DNA of 64,000 nt from an uncultured Tateyamaria sp. (GCA_947501275.1 CANMVD010000002.1:1-64000), one strand, 5' to 3'. Shown: positions 1-9,177, counted from the stretch's first letter. The notes: a model not told the origin generated them from the sequence alone. Made by a program: numbers and translations.

Positions 1-77
1 TGGCGCGGTTGACGGGGCTCGAACCCGCGACCCCCGGCGTGACAGGCCGGTACTCTAACCAACTGAGCTACAACCGC
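1..77 (-). tRNA. tRNA-Asp (GTC)
   Basis: Read on the minus strand this is a complete 77-nt cloverleaf with an encoded CCA end. The acceptor stem pairs GCGGTTG with CAACCGC, the D arm contains AGCTCAGTTGGTTAGAG, the anticodon loop is CTGTCAC (anticodon GTC) and the T arm contains GGTTCGAGCC. The discriminator base is G, as expected for tRNA-Asp. A second identical copy follows 48 bases away. Confidence 0.97.
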
Positions 78-125
78 GCATTTGCCTTTCGGCGTGCCCA
101 TTTCTCCGGGACCAGAGAGCAGCAG

Positions 126-202
126 TGGCGCGGTTGACGGGGCTCGAACCCGCGACCCCCGGCGTGACAGGCCGGTACTCTAACCAACTGAGCTACAACC
201 GC
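126..202 (-). tRNA. tRNA-Asp (GTC), second copy
   Basis: This repeats the first tRNA-Asp gene base for base, including the CCA end, the GTC anticodon and the G discriminator. It lies upstream of the other copy on the minus strand, so the two are probably co-transcribed as a tandem pair and processed from one precursor. Confidence 0.97.
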
Positions 203-273
203 CCGCTGCGTTTGGCGGGTTTATGGCGCAGTCCGGGCGGCGTCAAGCGTGCTTTGTGACCAAATCGCGGAAT

Positions 274-786
274 TTATTGCGCGTGTTGAGGATCAAGCGC
301 GATCAGCTGTGCTAGGTCGTGCCAGCGAACTTTGCGCGCTTGCACATTTTGACCCGCAATCACGTCCGTAAAGACAGGCGTTTCGATACCACCCCACCGC
401 CGATATACTGCCCGGGCTGCGCCATTGGCGTCAAAGACCTCAAGCCATAAGTTGTCATACCCGGCGGCGATAAGTTGGCGCGCAACCGCAGCCATCAACA
501 CGCGCCCCAGCCCTCCACCCCGCGCGCTCTGGCGCACGTGCAGGCTTTCCAATAGTGGTCCGTCTGGATCTTGCGTGCGCACAAGCGCGAACCCGTCAAC
601 CTCGCCCACTACGAGCGCAATGTCGGGATCGCGCGGCAATACGCTCCAACGCCGGGCAATCTCGTCAGCAACCGGCTGACCAAGAAATTCTGCCGAAAGC
701 GACCCGCCGTAACTGTCGCGCCAATTCGCCAGATGCAGCGCGGCAATCGCTGGCAAGTCTTCGGATGTCATAGCGCGCACATGCAT
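274..786 (-). CDS. GNAT family N-acetyltransferase
   Basis: The 170-residue protein is a single GNAT fold, a family that transfers an acetyl group from acetyl-CoA to an amine. The N terminus (TSEDLPAIAALHLANWRDSY) is typical. The core motif around residues 80-100 (LHVRQSARGGGLGRVLMAA) carries the R/Q-x-x-G-x-G/A pyrophosphate loop, and LWLEVFDANGAARAVYRRWG is the usual C-terminal part. The first ATG is preceded by CGAGG; an alternative start is Met6. It lies alone just upstream of the tRNA-Asp pair. The substrate cannot be told from sequence. Confidence 0.88.
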   Translation of the reverse strand: MHVRAMTSEDLPAIAALHLANWRDSYGGSLSAEFLGQPVADEIARRWSVLPRDPDIALVVGEVDGFALVRTQDPDGPLLESLHVRQSARGGGLGRVLMAAVARQLIAAGYDNLWLEVFDANGAARAVYRRWGGIETPVFTDVIAGQNVQARKVRWHDLAQLIALDPQHAQ

Positions 787-858
787 CCTCGCGGTGTGCC
801 AGAGCAGTACAGCTTTATCAACATCATGCGGGTCGTTGGTTGGCCAAGCGCGAGCTGA

Positions 859-1791
859 TCAGGGAAGCGGTATGAACTCGTCCTCATCACCCGGCGGCAA
901 TTGAAAGCGACCGTGCGCCCAGTCCCCTGCCCGCCAGGCCTCTTTCGCGGCGTCGATGCGATCCTGAGATGAAGCAACAAAATTCCACCAGATGTAACGC
1001 GAGCCTTCCAGCGTCGCCCCACCGAGCAACATCAGGCGCGCACCTTGGTCGCCCGCCAAGAGCGAGATCGCATCGCCCGGGCGGAATACCATCATTCGCC
1101 CCGCCTCGTAGGTATCACCCCCAACGGTGACAGCGCCCTGAACAACATAAACGCCACGGTCCTCGTGATTGTCGGGCAATGGGATGCTTGCACCGGCTTC
1201 CAGTACGGCATCCGCATAAAACATCTCCGAAAACGTCTTGACCGGAGCGACCTCACCCCACGCATCACCAAGAATAAGCCGCACTTCCTTGCCCTCTCCC
1301 TCAAGGAAGGGCAGCGAATCCCTTGCAGCATGCTGAAAGTCGGCCGGATCATCTTCGGCATCCTTGGGCAATGCGACCCACGTCTGAATGCCAAACAGGT
1401 TGTGCGGTTTTGCGCGGATCTCTCCATCCGTGCGTTCCGAATGCGTGATTCCGTGCCCCGCGACCATCCAGTTGACGGCCCCCGGTTCTATCCATTGATC
1501 CGTGCCCAAGCTGTCACGGTGATGGATTTTACCTTTATAAAGATATGTCACGGTTGCCAGCCCGATATGCGGATGCGGGCGCACATCAATGCCCTTGCCG
1601 GTCACAAATTCTGCCGGTCCCATTTGGTCAAAGAAAATGAAAGGGCCCACCATTTGCCGTTTGGGCGCAGGGAGTGCACGACGCACCTCGAAGCCACCTA
1701 AATCACGTGCACGCGGCACAATCACCGTTTCAATGGCGTCAACGGCATCCCCAATGGGACAATCCGGATCAAGGGCGGGGTTCCAGCTCAT
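859..1791 (-). CDS. Pirin family protein
   Basis: The 310-residue protein has the bicupin arrangement of pirins. The N-terminal cupin contains the metal-binding segment DVRPHPHIGLATVTYL and the later HRDSLG and GHGITHSER motifs, all hallmarks of the family. The second cupin (about residues 170-280) carries the C-terminal pirin domain with HEDRGVYVVQG. Bacterial pirins bind iron, and some oxidise quercetin or modulate pyruvate metabolism, but no specific role is indicated here. AAAGGAG lies about 9 bases upstream of the ATG. It appears monocistronic. Confidence 0.92.
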   Translation of the reverse strand: MSWNPALDPDCPIGDAVDAIETVIVPRARDLGGFEVRRALPAPKRQMVGPFIFFDQMGPAEFVTGKGIDVRPHPHIGLATVTYLYKGKIHHRDSLGTDQWIEPGAVNWMVAGHGITHSERTDGEIRAKPHNLFGIQTWVALPKDAEDDPADFQHAARDSLPFLEGEGKEVRLILGDAWGEVAPVKTFSEMFYADAVLEAGASIPLPDNHEDRGVYVVQGAVTVGGDTYEAGRMMVFRPGDAISLLAGDQGARLMLLGGATLEGSRYIWWNFVASSQDRIDAAKEAWRAGDWAHGRFQLPPGDEDEFIPLP

Positions 1792-2036
1792 CTGTCATGC
1801 TCCTTTGGGCAAAGTATCCTGCCCCTCAAGATAGAAGGGAAAGCGATGCACACAACATGCTAATTCCAACGGGTGATGTGCGGAAATGCGATGCGCTTGA
1901 ACAATACCGCTGGCGCGTGCGTATTTTTGCGTGCGCGAAGCAACTGGAGGCGATCAAGCCGCACAGATTCAACACCTGTTTTGCCGGGAACAATAACCCG
2001 CACATGGTTGGCTTTGTACACCGTGACAAGAGAGAG

Positions 2037-2112
<76 letters not shown>

Positions 2113-2159
2113 GATGGGCGTCTTTTATGCGACCCAAGTCCCTGACTGCAACCCCTCTT

Positions 2160-2732
2160 TTACAGGGTGCGGTGAACACCGTTTTCCACGACATGAACCA
2201 TGCCTTGCCCGCCCGGGCGGTGTTCCAGACTGGCTGAGGGTTGATCCATCGCAACCGTGCGCAGCATCCGCGAAGTAATCCCGTGCGTTACACACAGCGT
2301 GGGGCCGGTCAGGTCGTTCAAAAACGCAGTGCAGCGCGCGCGAAGCGCCGCAAAACCTTCGCCCTCGGGAGCGTGTTCATAAAGCGCCAAGGGACCGTCA
2401 GGAGTGTCTTCCAGAACAATACCGTTTGCAGATACTTCAGAGCGCAATTTGCCAGACCACAGCCCCACATCGATTTCGCGCAGCCGATCATCTGTGCGCA
2501 AAAAGGCGGCCTGTCGCGCCAATGCGATAGCAGCTGTCTCAAAGGCGCGGCCTTGCGGGCTGACACGAATGTCAAATTGTGTCAAATCCAGTTCGGCCAT
2601 CTTGGCGGCAAGCTGATGGGCATGCCCCCGCCCTGTTTCGGTCAACGGAGAGTTCAGCGCGCCCTGAAATCGACCTTCGGCATTCCACTCAGTTTCACCG
2701 TGCCGCATCACGTAAATCGGGAAATAGCCCAT
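2160..2732 (-). CDS. Histidine phosphatase family protein (phosphoglycerate mutase-like)
   Basis: The protein begins MGYFPIYVMRHGETEWNAEG, where RHG contains the phospho-accepting histidine of the branch-1 histidine phosphatases and RFQGALNSPLTETG is the usual follow-on. The second catalytic histidine lies in CVTHGITSRML near residue 160. I chose the ATG at 2732 because GCAGGAG lies about 7 bases upstream; an open frame extends 26 codons further but is not family-like. The 190-residue length is normal. It sits between two tRNA-Val genes. Substrates in this family range from sugar phosphates to phosphoproteins and cannot be assigned. Confidence 0.9.
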   Translation of the reverse strand: MGYFPIYVMRHGETEWNAEGRFQGALNSPLTETGRGHAHQLAAKMAELDLTQFDIRVSPQGRAFETAAIALARQAAFLRTDDRLREIDVGLWSGKLRSEVSANGIVLEDTPDGPLALYEHAPEGEGFAALRARCTAFLNDLTGPTLCVTHGITSRMLRTVAMDQPSASLEHRPGGQGMVHVVENGVHRTL

Positions 2733-2841
2733 CCTGAAATCTCCTGCCGCGGGTTGCGTGGTCCAGTGTTGCAACACGCTTTTTTGATGCGCACCCTCAG
2801 GCGTGCGCAACTGGCATGGCCGGCACCGTCAAAGGGAAGAG

Positions 2842-2916
2842 TGGTGGGTGATAAGAGATTTGAACTCCTGACATCTTCGATGTGAACGAAGCGCTCTACC
2901 ACTGAGCTAATCACCC
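2842..2916 (-). tRNA. tRNA-Val (CAC)
   Basis: The 75-nt minus-strand cloverleaf has acceptor arms GGGTGAT/ATCACCC, D arm TAGCTCAGTGGTAGAG, anticodon stem CTTCG/CGAAG around TTCACAT (anticodon CAC), T arm GAGTTCAAATC and an encoded CCA. It reads GUG and is the second valine isoacceptor within 900 bases. Confidence 0.95.
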
Positions 2917-2977
2917 AAAGCCCGCGCGTCTTAGCCAGAAGCACGGGCGCATGCAAGAGGATAGGATGGGTTTCCGA

Positions 2978-3496
2978 TTACTCCGCCGCAGTAGGTGTGT
3001 CAGTGGAAACCGCAACATCCGAGACACTGTCTGCCTTGGGAGCTGAAACTTCGGATGTGGGCAGATCTTTGGCCTGACGAATCTTGGCAATCATGACCTT
3101 GCCTTCGGGCCGCTTGCGCTCGCGGTTGATCTTGATCTTGCCCAGGGGCTGCAAATTCAATTCGCGCCCGTCCTGCAAGGCCGAGCCCAAAATGGCAAGC
3201 ATTGCCTCAACAACTGGCTTGGCGTCTTTCTTCTTAACACCCGATTTCTTGACAACCGCTTCCACTAGCTCGCGTTTGCGCATTGTCGGGCCGGACACAA
3301 CGGGTTGCAGGCGAGAAACCACGGGCGCCGTGGAAGTGTCGGATGCCTGTGGCTCGACAGTGGCCTTGGCCGCCGCAGTAACACTTGTCTTTGCCGTCGT
3401 CAGCTTTTTCGCCTTGGATGCGGTTGCCGCCGTCGTTTTGGTGGTGGTTGTTTTTCGGGTCGTTGTCGTTCCGGTCTTGCTCGATCGGGTAGCCAT
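2978..3496 (-). CDS. HU/IHF-like DNA-binding protein with Thr/Lys-rich tail
   Basis: The 172-residue protein has an N-terminal low-complexity basic segment (about residues 1-65, rich in Thr, Lys and Ala). It is followed by an HU-like core with MRKRELVEAVVKKSGVKKKD, ILGSALQDGRELNLQPLGKI and KINRERKRPEGK. The core matches the bacterial HU/IHF fold, in which two beta arms clasp DNA. The Lys/Thr/Ala-rich extension resembles the histone-H1-like tails fused to HU in some alphaproteobacteria, but here it is N-terminal. AGAGGAGG precedes the ATG. It is likely a nucleoid-associated protein, separate from HU-beta proper. Confidence 0.8.
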   Translation of the reverse strand: MATRSSKTGTTTTRKTTTTKTTAATASKAKKLTTAKTSVTAAAKATVEPQASDTSTAPVVSRLQPVVSGPTMRKRELVEAVVKKSGVKKKDAKPVVEAMLAILGSALQDGRELNLQPLGKIKINRERKRPEGKVMIAKIRQAKDLPTSEVSAPKADSVSDVAVSTDTPTAAE

Positions 3497-3778
3497 TTCT
3501 TGGCCTCCTCTGGTTAAATTGCGCCTAAGTTACTCAACTTCCGCGAATATATCCAGCATTCGAACTGACCGTAATCGTGACAATCTTCTGTACCTGAGAA
3601 CGACAGTGCGTATGCGGTATGAAACCGTGATGCACAGAACATGCAAAACGTCCGCAATGCCTACCCACGCTGATTTGTGCGGCGGATTGGGCTTTGTACG
3701 CAAGCCCCAAGCAGAAAGGACAACCGGGCAGACGGCTCAGTTGTACTTTAAATTTGCCATCACAACCACCTGATTTAG
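3497..3778. promoter_or_regulatory. Intergenic region upstream of the HU-like gene
   Basis: These roughly 280 bases separate the HU-like gene from the lon terminator, and both flanking genes run on the minus strand. They must hold the promoter of the HU-like gene. Its Shine-Dalgarno is AGAGGAGG at about 3503-3510 (minus strand). I could not identify convincing -35/-10 hexamers, and no coding potential with a ribosome site is visible. Confidence 0.4.
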
Positions 3779-3810
3779 ATAAAAAAAGCCCCGGACGCAC
3801 GGTCCGGGGC
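3779..3810 (-). terminator. Rho-independent terminator of lon
   Basis: On the minus strand GCCCCGGAC and GTCCGGGGC form a perfect 9-bp GC-rich stem with a 5-base loop, followed directly by at least seven T residues. It lies about 27 bases after the lon stop codon. Confidence 0.93.
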
Positions 3811-3837
3811 CTTCTTCTTTTTTCATGGTTCGCAAGG

Positions 3838-6246
3838 TCAGTGTGCGACGGCCCCTGCACCGCTGTCCTTTGCGGCCGCAGCAGCGGCGGCAGCCGCTTC
3901 TTCAGCGGCTTCATCCCATTCAATCGCGTCAGGTTTGGCGATTAGGGCCCGCTCCAAAACGTCCCGAACATGGGTGACCGGGATGATATCCAAACCGTCC
4001 TTCACGTTGTCCGGGATGTCGGCCAAATCCTTGGCATTCTCCTCGGGAATGAGCACCGTCTTGATCCCGCCGCGCAAGGCAGCCAACAGTTTCTCTTTCA
4101 GACCGCCGATTGGCATCGCGTTGCCACGCAAGGACACTTCGCCAGTCATGGCGATATCCCTACGCACCGGAATGCCCGTCATCACCGACACAATCGACGT
4201 CACCATTGCCAGACCAGCGCTTGGGCCATCTTTGGGCGTCGCGCCATCCGGTACATGCACGTGAATATCGATCTTGTCGAAGGCCGGTGGTTTCACACCG
4301 ATCTCAGGGCTGATCGAGCGCACAAAGCTGGAAGCCGCATCGATGGATTCCTTCATCACATCGCCCAGCTTACCGGTGGTTTTCATCCGCCCCTTGCCAG
4401 GCAGCTTCAACGCTTCGATGTGCAGCAGGTCGCCACCCACAGATGTCCATGCCAGTCCGGTCACAACACCAATCTGATCGCTTTGCTCGGCCAGACCGTA
4501 ACGGTGCTTGCGCACTCCCAGGAATTCATCAAGATTTTCGGAGGTTACAGTAACTTCTTCAACCTCTTTCTTGACGATCTTGGTCAGCGATTTGCGCGCA
4601 ACCTTTGCAATCTCACGCTCAAGATTCCGTACACCCGCCTCGCGCGTGTAGTAGCGGATGATGTCGCTCAGGGCATCGTCTTTCAACTGGAACTCGGACT
4701 TCTTGAGGCCGTGGTTCTTCACCTGCTTGGCGATGAGATGCTGCTTGGCAATCTCGCTCTTTTCGTCCTCCGTGTACCCAGCCAGCGGAATGATCTCCAT
4801 CCGGTCCAGCAATGGCCCGGGCATGTTGTAGCTGTTCGACGTTGTCAGGAACATCACGTTGGACAGGTCATATTCGACCTCAAGGTAGTGGTCGACGAAC
4901 GTGCCGTTTTGCTCAGGATCAAGCACTTCGAGCATGGCCGACGCGGGATCACCCCGGAAGTCCTGCCCCATCTTGTCGATTTCATCAAGCAAAATCAGTG
5001 GGTTGGTCGTTTTCGCTTTTTTCAGCGCCTGAATGATCTTGCCAGGCATAGAACCGATGTATGTGCGGCGATGCCCGCGGATCTCGGACTCATCACGCAC
5101 CCCGCCAAGCGAGATGCGGATGAACTCGCGACCCGTTGCCTTGGCAACCGATTTCCCAAGCGAGGTTTTCCCCACGCCGGGAGGGCCGACCAAGCACATG
5201 ATCGGGCCTTTCATCTTTTTGGAGCGCTGTTGCACGGCGAGGTATTCGACGATGCGTTCCTTCACCTTTTCAAGACCATAGTGATCGTCATCAAGGATCT
5301 TCTCGGCGCGGCTCAGATCCTTTTTGACACGTGATTTCACGCCCCATGGGATCGACAGCATCCAGTCCAGATAGTTGCGCACGACGGTCGCTTCGGCCGA
5401 CATGGGCGACATGTTCTTGAGCTTCTTCAGCTCCGCATCGGCCTTTTCACGTGCCTCTTTGCTCAGTTTGGTCTCGGCAATCTTGGCTTCCAGCTCGGCG
5501 ACCTCATTCTTGCCGTCCTCGCCATCACCCAGCTCTTGCTGGATCGCCTTCATCTGTTCGTTGAGGTAGTATTCGCGTTGTGTGCGCTCCATCTGCGATT
5601 TGACGCGCGTCTTGATCTTTTTCTCGACCTGCAAGACCGACATTTCGCCCTGCATCAGACCATAGACCTTTTCGAGACGTTCACTCACCGACAGCGTTTC
5701 CAGCAGGTCCTGCTTCTGATCAACCTCGATGCCGAGGTGACCCGCCACAAGGTCCGCCAGTTTTGCAGGCTCAGAGGTTTCACCAACCGCGGCCAGTGCC
5801 TCTTCGGGGATGTTCTTTTTGACCTTGGCGTAACGCTCAAACTCTTCTGCGACCGAGCGCAACAACGCCTCAGTTGTGGCCATATCGCCCGGCATCTCTG
5901 TCAGATACTCGGCGCGGGCCTCGAAAAAGTTATCGTTTTCAAGATACTCCGTGATGCGCACGCGTGCCTGCCCTTCAACCAGCACCTTGACGGTGCCATC
6001 GGGCAATTTCAGCAGCTGCAGCACATTGGCCAACACGCCGGCCTTGTAGATGCCCGACGCTTCGGGGTCATCAATGGCTGGATCGATCTGGCTGGAAAGC
6101 AGGATCTGCTTGTCGTCGGCCATCACCTCTTCGAGGGCGCGAACCGATTTGTCACGGCCCACGAACAGCGGCACGATCATATGAGGGAAAACCACAATGT
6201 CGCGCAGCGGCAGCACCGGGTAAGAGGCGTTCAAAGGCTCTTGCAT
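3838..6246 (-). CDS. lon: ATP-dependent protease Lon
   Basis: The 802-residue protein is a full-length LonA, the cytosolic ATP-dependent serine protease that degrades misfolded and regulatory proteins. In order it has the N-terminal substrate-binding LON domain (YPVLPLRDIVVFPHMIVPLF), a coiled-coil segment, an AAA+ module and the protease domain. The AAA+ module has Walker A GPPGVGKTS, Walker B LILLDEIDKM and sensor TTSNSYNMP. The protease domain has the catalytic Ser in KDGPSAGLAMV and the Lys in GGLKEKLLAALRGG. The C terminus ends in an Ala-rich tail of about 25 residues that is longer than in E. coli Lon. The HU-like gene lies downstream, as near hupB in many proteobacteria. Confidence 0.98.
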   Translation of the reverse strand: MQEPLNASYPVLPLRDIVVFPHMIVPLFVGRDKSVRALEEVMADDKQILLSSQIDPAIDDPEASGIYKAGVLANVLQLLKLPDGTVKVLVEGQARVRITEYLENDNFFEARAEYLTEMPGDMATTEALLRSVAEEFERYAKVKKNIPEEALAAVGETSEPAKLADLVAGHLGIEVDQKQDLLETLSVSERLEKVYGLMQGEMSVLQVEKKIKTRVKSQMERTQREYYLNEQMKAIQQELGDGEDGKNEVAELEAKIAETKLSKEAREKADAELKKLKNMSPMSAEATVVRNYLDWMLSIPWGVKSRVKKDLSRAEKILDDDHYGLEKVKERIVEYLAVQQRSKKMKGPIMCLVGPPGVGKTSLGKSVAKATGREFIRISLGGVRDESEIRGHRRTYIGSMPGKIIQALKKAKTTNPLILLDEIDKMGQDFRGDPASAMLEVLDPEQNGTFVDHYLEVEYDLSNVMFLTTSNSYNMPGPLLDRMEIIPLAGYTEDEKSEIAKQHLIAKQVKNHGLKKSEFQLKDDALSDIIRYYTREAGVRNLEREIAKVARKSLTKIVKKEVEEVTVTSENLDEFLGVRKHRYGLAEQSDQIGVVTGLAWTSVGGDLLHIEALKLPGKGRMKTTGKLGDVMKESIDAASSFVRSISPEIGVKPPAFDKIDIHVHVPDGATPKDGPSAGLAMVTSIVSVMTGIPVRRDIAMTGEVSLRGNAMPIGGLKEKLLAALRGGIKTVLIPEENAKDLADIPDNVKDGLDIIPVTHVRDVLERALIAKPDAIEWDEAAEEAAAAAAAAAKDSGAGAVAH

Positions 6247-6631
6247 GCTCTTTTCCTTATCATTGGCAAGACGGCGGGGTCCCGCTTTGCGGCAACCGTT
6301 TGCTGTCTCCTTGCTTCGGACTGCTTGACTTGTGTCTTCAGCCCACCTGTTTCAAGTCACAATGGCGTGGCCCCCGTCCGGGTGCAATGGCATCAGACAA
6401 ACTGTCTTCAGTTTTTTCGACGTCCCGTTAGCATGATCCAAGGCAGCGTGGAACCGCGATATGTAAGGCAATGCAGACACATGGCGCGCATCTCGATTTG
6501 ACCATCGAAGCGCAGATGAACTGTTTCCGAGTCAGAAACATTTTCCATTGATGCGCGTAATTCTTCGACAAACCACCGCGTGGGCCATGTTTTTTTCGCA
6601 CAACGTCCACGGAATCACTTTTCGCCGCGGT
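6247..6631. other. Non-coding region upstream of lon
   Basis: These 385 bases hold the lon promoter region on the minus strand, with the ribosome site AAGGAAAAG just before the ATG. A CTTGAAA element reads on the minus strand near 6350, resembling the -35 half of alphaproteobacterial heat-shock promoters, but no good -10 partner is visible. A small dyad, GTTTC-N7-GAAAC, lies near 6520-6540. I see no gene here. Confidence 0.4.
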
Positions 6632-6823
6632 ATGACGACGATAGGTTGTTCACCATGTCGTAACACCTGGGGGGGTGTGGTTGTGGGGTCTATTGGCCTT
6701 CTTATTTTGTTGGTTTCTGGAGCGCTGGCGGCATTCACGATCAGTGACGACGATGATACGTCGGCAGCCGGCACCCCTACATCCGACGACACAGATGAAG
6801 AGTTTGATCCAATCAGCATGTAA
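6632..6823 (+). CDS. Possible small single-pass membrane protein with acidic tail
   Basis: The frame encodes one strongly hydrophobic helix (GSIGLLILLVSGALAAFTI) followed by a short acidic tail (SDDDDTSAAGTPTSDDTDEE) and a stop 33 bases before the glycosyltransferase gene. ATG at 6632 has no good ribosome site. GTG at 6677, directly after a run of seven G, would give a 48-residue protein starting just before the helix and is my preferred alternative. The helix-plus-Asp-run layout resembles N-terminal segments of roseobacter surface proteins, so this could be a remnant. Function is unknown. Confidence 0.4.
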   Translation: MTTIGCSPCRNTWGGVVVGSIGLLILLVSGALAAFTISDDDDTSAAGTPTSDDTDEEFDPISM

Positions 6824-6856
6824 ACAAACAAACCGCCCGATCACAGGCGCTTTGTA

Positions 6857-9058
6857 ATGCTTAGCATTATCGTCACGTTCTATGACGAAACCGCGTATTT
6901 GCGGACTGCACTGCGTTCGGTGCGCAACCAAGGTGTATCGGATCTGGAGTTGATCGTCGTGAACGACAACCCGGACATCTTTGACCGCGATGCCATGGCA
7001 CGACTCACCGAGGGCTTTGATGCACGTGTGATCCATCACACCGAAAATCGTGGACTGTCCGCTGCCCGCAACACCGGCATCGCTGCGGCCAATGGCACGT
7101 TGATCGGATTTCTGGACGCCGACGACTATTTTACGCCTGGGGGACTGGCGGCCCAATACGACTATGCGCAGCAGACCAGCGCGGACATCACACACGCGGC
7201 GTGTTTTCTGGGGGCCGAAGGATCTGTCCATTCAAAAGTGCTGCACCGAGATGCAAGCCTCCATATGCAGCAACGGGTTGTTAAAGGGCGTATGGCATCA
7301 CAAGAGGCCCAGTTCATCGTCTCGTCCTGGTCCAGCCTGTATCGCACTGAGTTTCTGGCCGACAACGATCTGTGGTTTGACCCCGAACAACACAAATTCG
7401 AGGATCGCCTGTTCGTCCTCAATACCGTGACAGCGGCACGATCAGTGGCTTATCTGGGGCGCGCGGTGCGGGTCTGGCGGCGACGCGCCAATTCCATCTC
7501 GTCGGCGCGCACCACCCCGCAAACCCATCTGTTGCAGGTGCAATTGCTGGAAAAATGCATGGACCATATCCGCGCGCAGTCCCTGCCCCGCCGGTTTGAA
7601 AAGCGCGAGTTGTTCAACTGCGTCTCCCGATTGATCTGGGACATGGATATTCTTGCGCCGTTGGCTGGCGGTGATCCAGAATACGAAGAGATGGGCGCGC
7701 GCATTGCGGCGCTGCTGGGCGAAGACAGTTTCGGGCAGGACATCTTTAAGGACCCGATGGTGGCCGCCACGAGCCGGGTAGGTATGAAAACGCGGCACGG
7801 TATCATTTCGCGTACTGATTTCTTTGCTTTGCACAAAGCCTGGCGCACCGGTGATTTCACCGCCGCACAAGAAATGATGGAGGCGCGCAAACCAGAAGCT
7901 GCGCCGTTAGCCGCATCCGACCATCCCCAAAAACGGTTGGTGTTGCATATTGGTTTGCACAAAACTGGCACCACGTTTATGCAGCACCATTTGCTGCACC
8001 ACCGCGATGCACTGAAACGACAAAGCGTACTTGTGCCAAAAACGGGGTTTGATGCGCCCCGCGCGGGCCGTTCTGGCGCTCTGTCCGGGCATCAGGGCCT
8101 CGTGCGCGGCCTGCGCGAGGGCGATGATACGCTGTGGCGTGCCTTTCACGACGAAGTGGCCGCCAGCCCTGCCCGCACAGTCGTAATCTCAGCCGAAAAC
8201 TTCAGCTTTCCCACAGAACCTGACCGTGACGTTTTAATCGCGTGCCTGTTTGAACGACTTGGCAATTGGGCCAGCATTGATGTTGTCGCAAGCCTGCGTG
8301 CACCCGCAGCCTATATCGAGGCGTTCTACGCCGAGTGGGTTGTGTCTGCGCATCCCAGCGGCGCGCGATCTTTGCCTGAAACGCTGGTAGATCACGGGGC
8401 GCGGCTAACCGACATGCCCACCATGTTTACGCCCTTTGAGAACGCCAGTGGGCGCACGGTCTTGCTGCAGGACTTCGACGCCCTGTTAAATGGAGGCGTT
8501 GGGCTCTGGGCAGGCTTCTGCAAGCTTGCCGGATTGCCCGAGGATTTGGGCGAACAGGACTTGCCCCGCTATGCAACGCCGGACCGGGACAGTGTCCAGC
8601 TGATGCAGCTTTTGAACACGACAATTGCCAGTCGCGGGCGTCGTCAGACGCTCATGGACACATATTTTGCCGCCCCTCCTGCCTGTGCCCAACGTCTGAG
8701 CCTTGCATCTCCCCAGACCCGATTGGAGCTGATCGACCAGTTCGAGACACAGAGTCATGATTTCGCACGCGCGCGTGGATATGCGCCGGACTTGGAAGCA
8801 ATGCGCGCGGCGATTCTGGCAGAAGACTGGCACCCAGCCCAGTCCATTCCGATGTCGCATTTGCATGCATTGCTTGATGTGGGCGCTCAAGTCGCGGGAG
8901 ATGCAGCACCGACAGCAGAAAACACTGCTCACCCCACTAAAGACGTGGGCGCATTGCAAGGCATCCCCAAAGCTGCACCTCGCTCGAACCGCTACAGCTT
9001 TACGATCCGTCCGAGGCCGTGGCTGGTGCGTTTGCTGGATCGTGTTTTCAATCGCTAA
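6857..9058 (+). CDS. Glycosyltransferase family 2 / sulfotransferase fusion
   Basis: The 733-residue protein joins two enzymes. Residues 1 to about 230 are a GT-A family 2 glycosyltransferase: MLSIIVTFYDETAYLRTALR, then VVNDN, ENRGLSAARNTGI and the metal-binding LDADD. From about residue 355 a sulfotransferase-like domain starts with VLHIGLHKTGTTFMQ, the loop that binds the 5'-phosphosulfate of PAPS, followed by SAENFS. The natural inference is that one polypeptide adds and sulfates a sugar on a surface polysaccharide or glycolipid. It stands alone, with no other polysaccharide genes nearby, and no strong Shine-Dalgarno precedes the ATG. Confidence 0.85.
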   Translation: MLSIIVTFYDETAYLRTALRSVRNQGVSDLELIVVNDNPDIFDRDAMARLTEGFDARVIHHTENRGLSAARNTGIAAANGTLIGFLDADDYFTPGGLAAQYDYAQQTSADITHAACFLGAEGSVHSKVLHRDASLHMQQRVVKGRMASQEAQFIVSSWSSLYRTEFLADNDLWFDPEQHKFEDRLFVLNTVTAARSVAYLGRAVRVWRRRANSISSARTTPQTHLLQVQLLEKCMDHIRAQSLPRRFEKRELFNCVSRLIWDMDILAPLAGGDPEYEEMGARIAALLGEDSFGQDIFKDPMVAATSRVGMKTRHGIISRTDFFALHKAWRTGDFTAAQEMMEARKPEAAPLAASDHPQKRLVLHIGLHKTGTTFMQHHLLHHRDALKRQSVLVPKTGFDAPRAGRSGALSGHQGLVRGLREGDDTLWRAFHDEVAASPARTVVISAENFSFPTEPDRDVLIACLFERLGNWASIDVVASLRAPAAYIEAFYAEWVVSAHPSGARSLPETLVDHGARLTDMPTMFTPFENASGRTVLLQDFDALLNGGVGLWAGFCKLAGLPEDLGEQDLPRYATPDRDSVQLMQLLNTTIASRGRRQTLMDTYFAAPPACAQRLSLASPQTRLELIDQFETQSHDFARARGYAPDLEAMRAAILAEDWHPAQSIPMSHLHALLDVGAQVAGDAAPTAENTAHPTKDVGALQGIPKAAPRSNRYSFTIRPRPWLVRLLDRVFNR

Positions 9059-9066
9059 AAATAAAT

Positions 9067-9109
9067 GACCGTGCCGGACATCCTTTCTCAAGGAGACGCA
9101 AGCACGGTC
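9067..9109 (-). terminator. Long hairpin after the sulfotransferase fusion
   Basis: GACCGTGC at 9067 pairs perfectly with GCACGGTC ending at 9109, and a small inner stem CCTT/AAGG sits inside the loop. On the minus strand the hairpin is followed by ATTTATTTTT, so it could end a minus-strand transcript that includes the 22-codon ORF at 9178-9246. On the plus strand it has no U tract but could protect the 3' end of the fusion mRNA. Confidence 0.45.
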
Positions 9110-9177
9110 ACTTTGGGGACAGCATTACGCGCGACCAATCCGGCAAAAAACCGAACAAGTTGCACGTGCCGCCGGAT

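Noticed and set aside
1-202. Tandem identical blocks considered as a repeat element
   Set aside because: Each block is a complete tRNA-Asp gene, so the repetition is a tRNA gene pair.
3970-5334. 454-residue plus-strand frame inside lon
   Set aside because: It is entirely antisense to the conserved lon gene and has no family motif; it arises from codon bias in a GC-rich genome.
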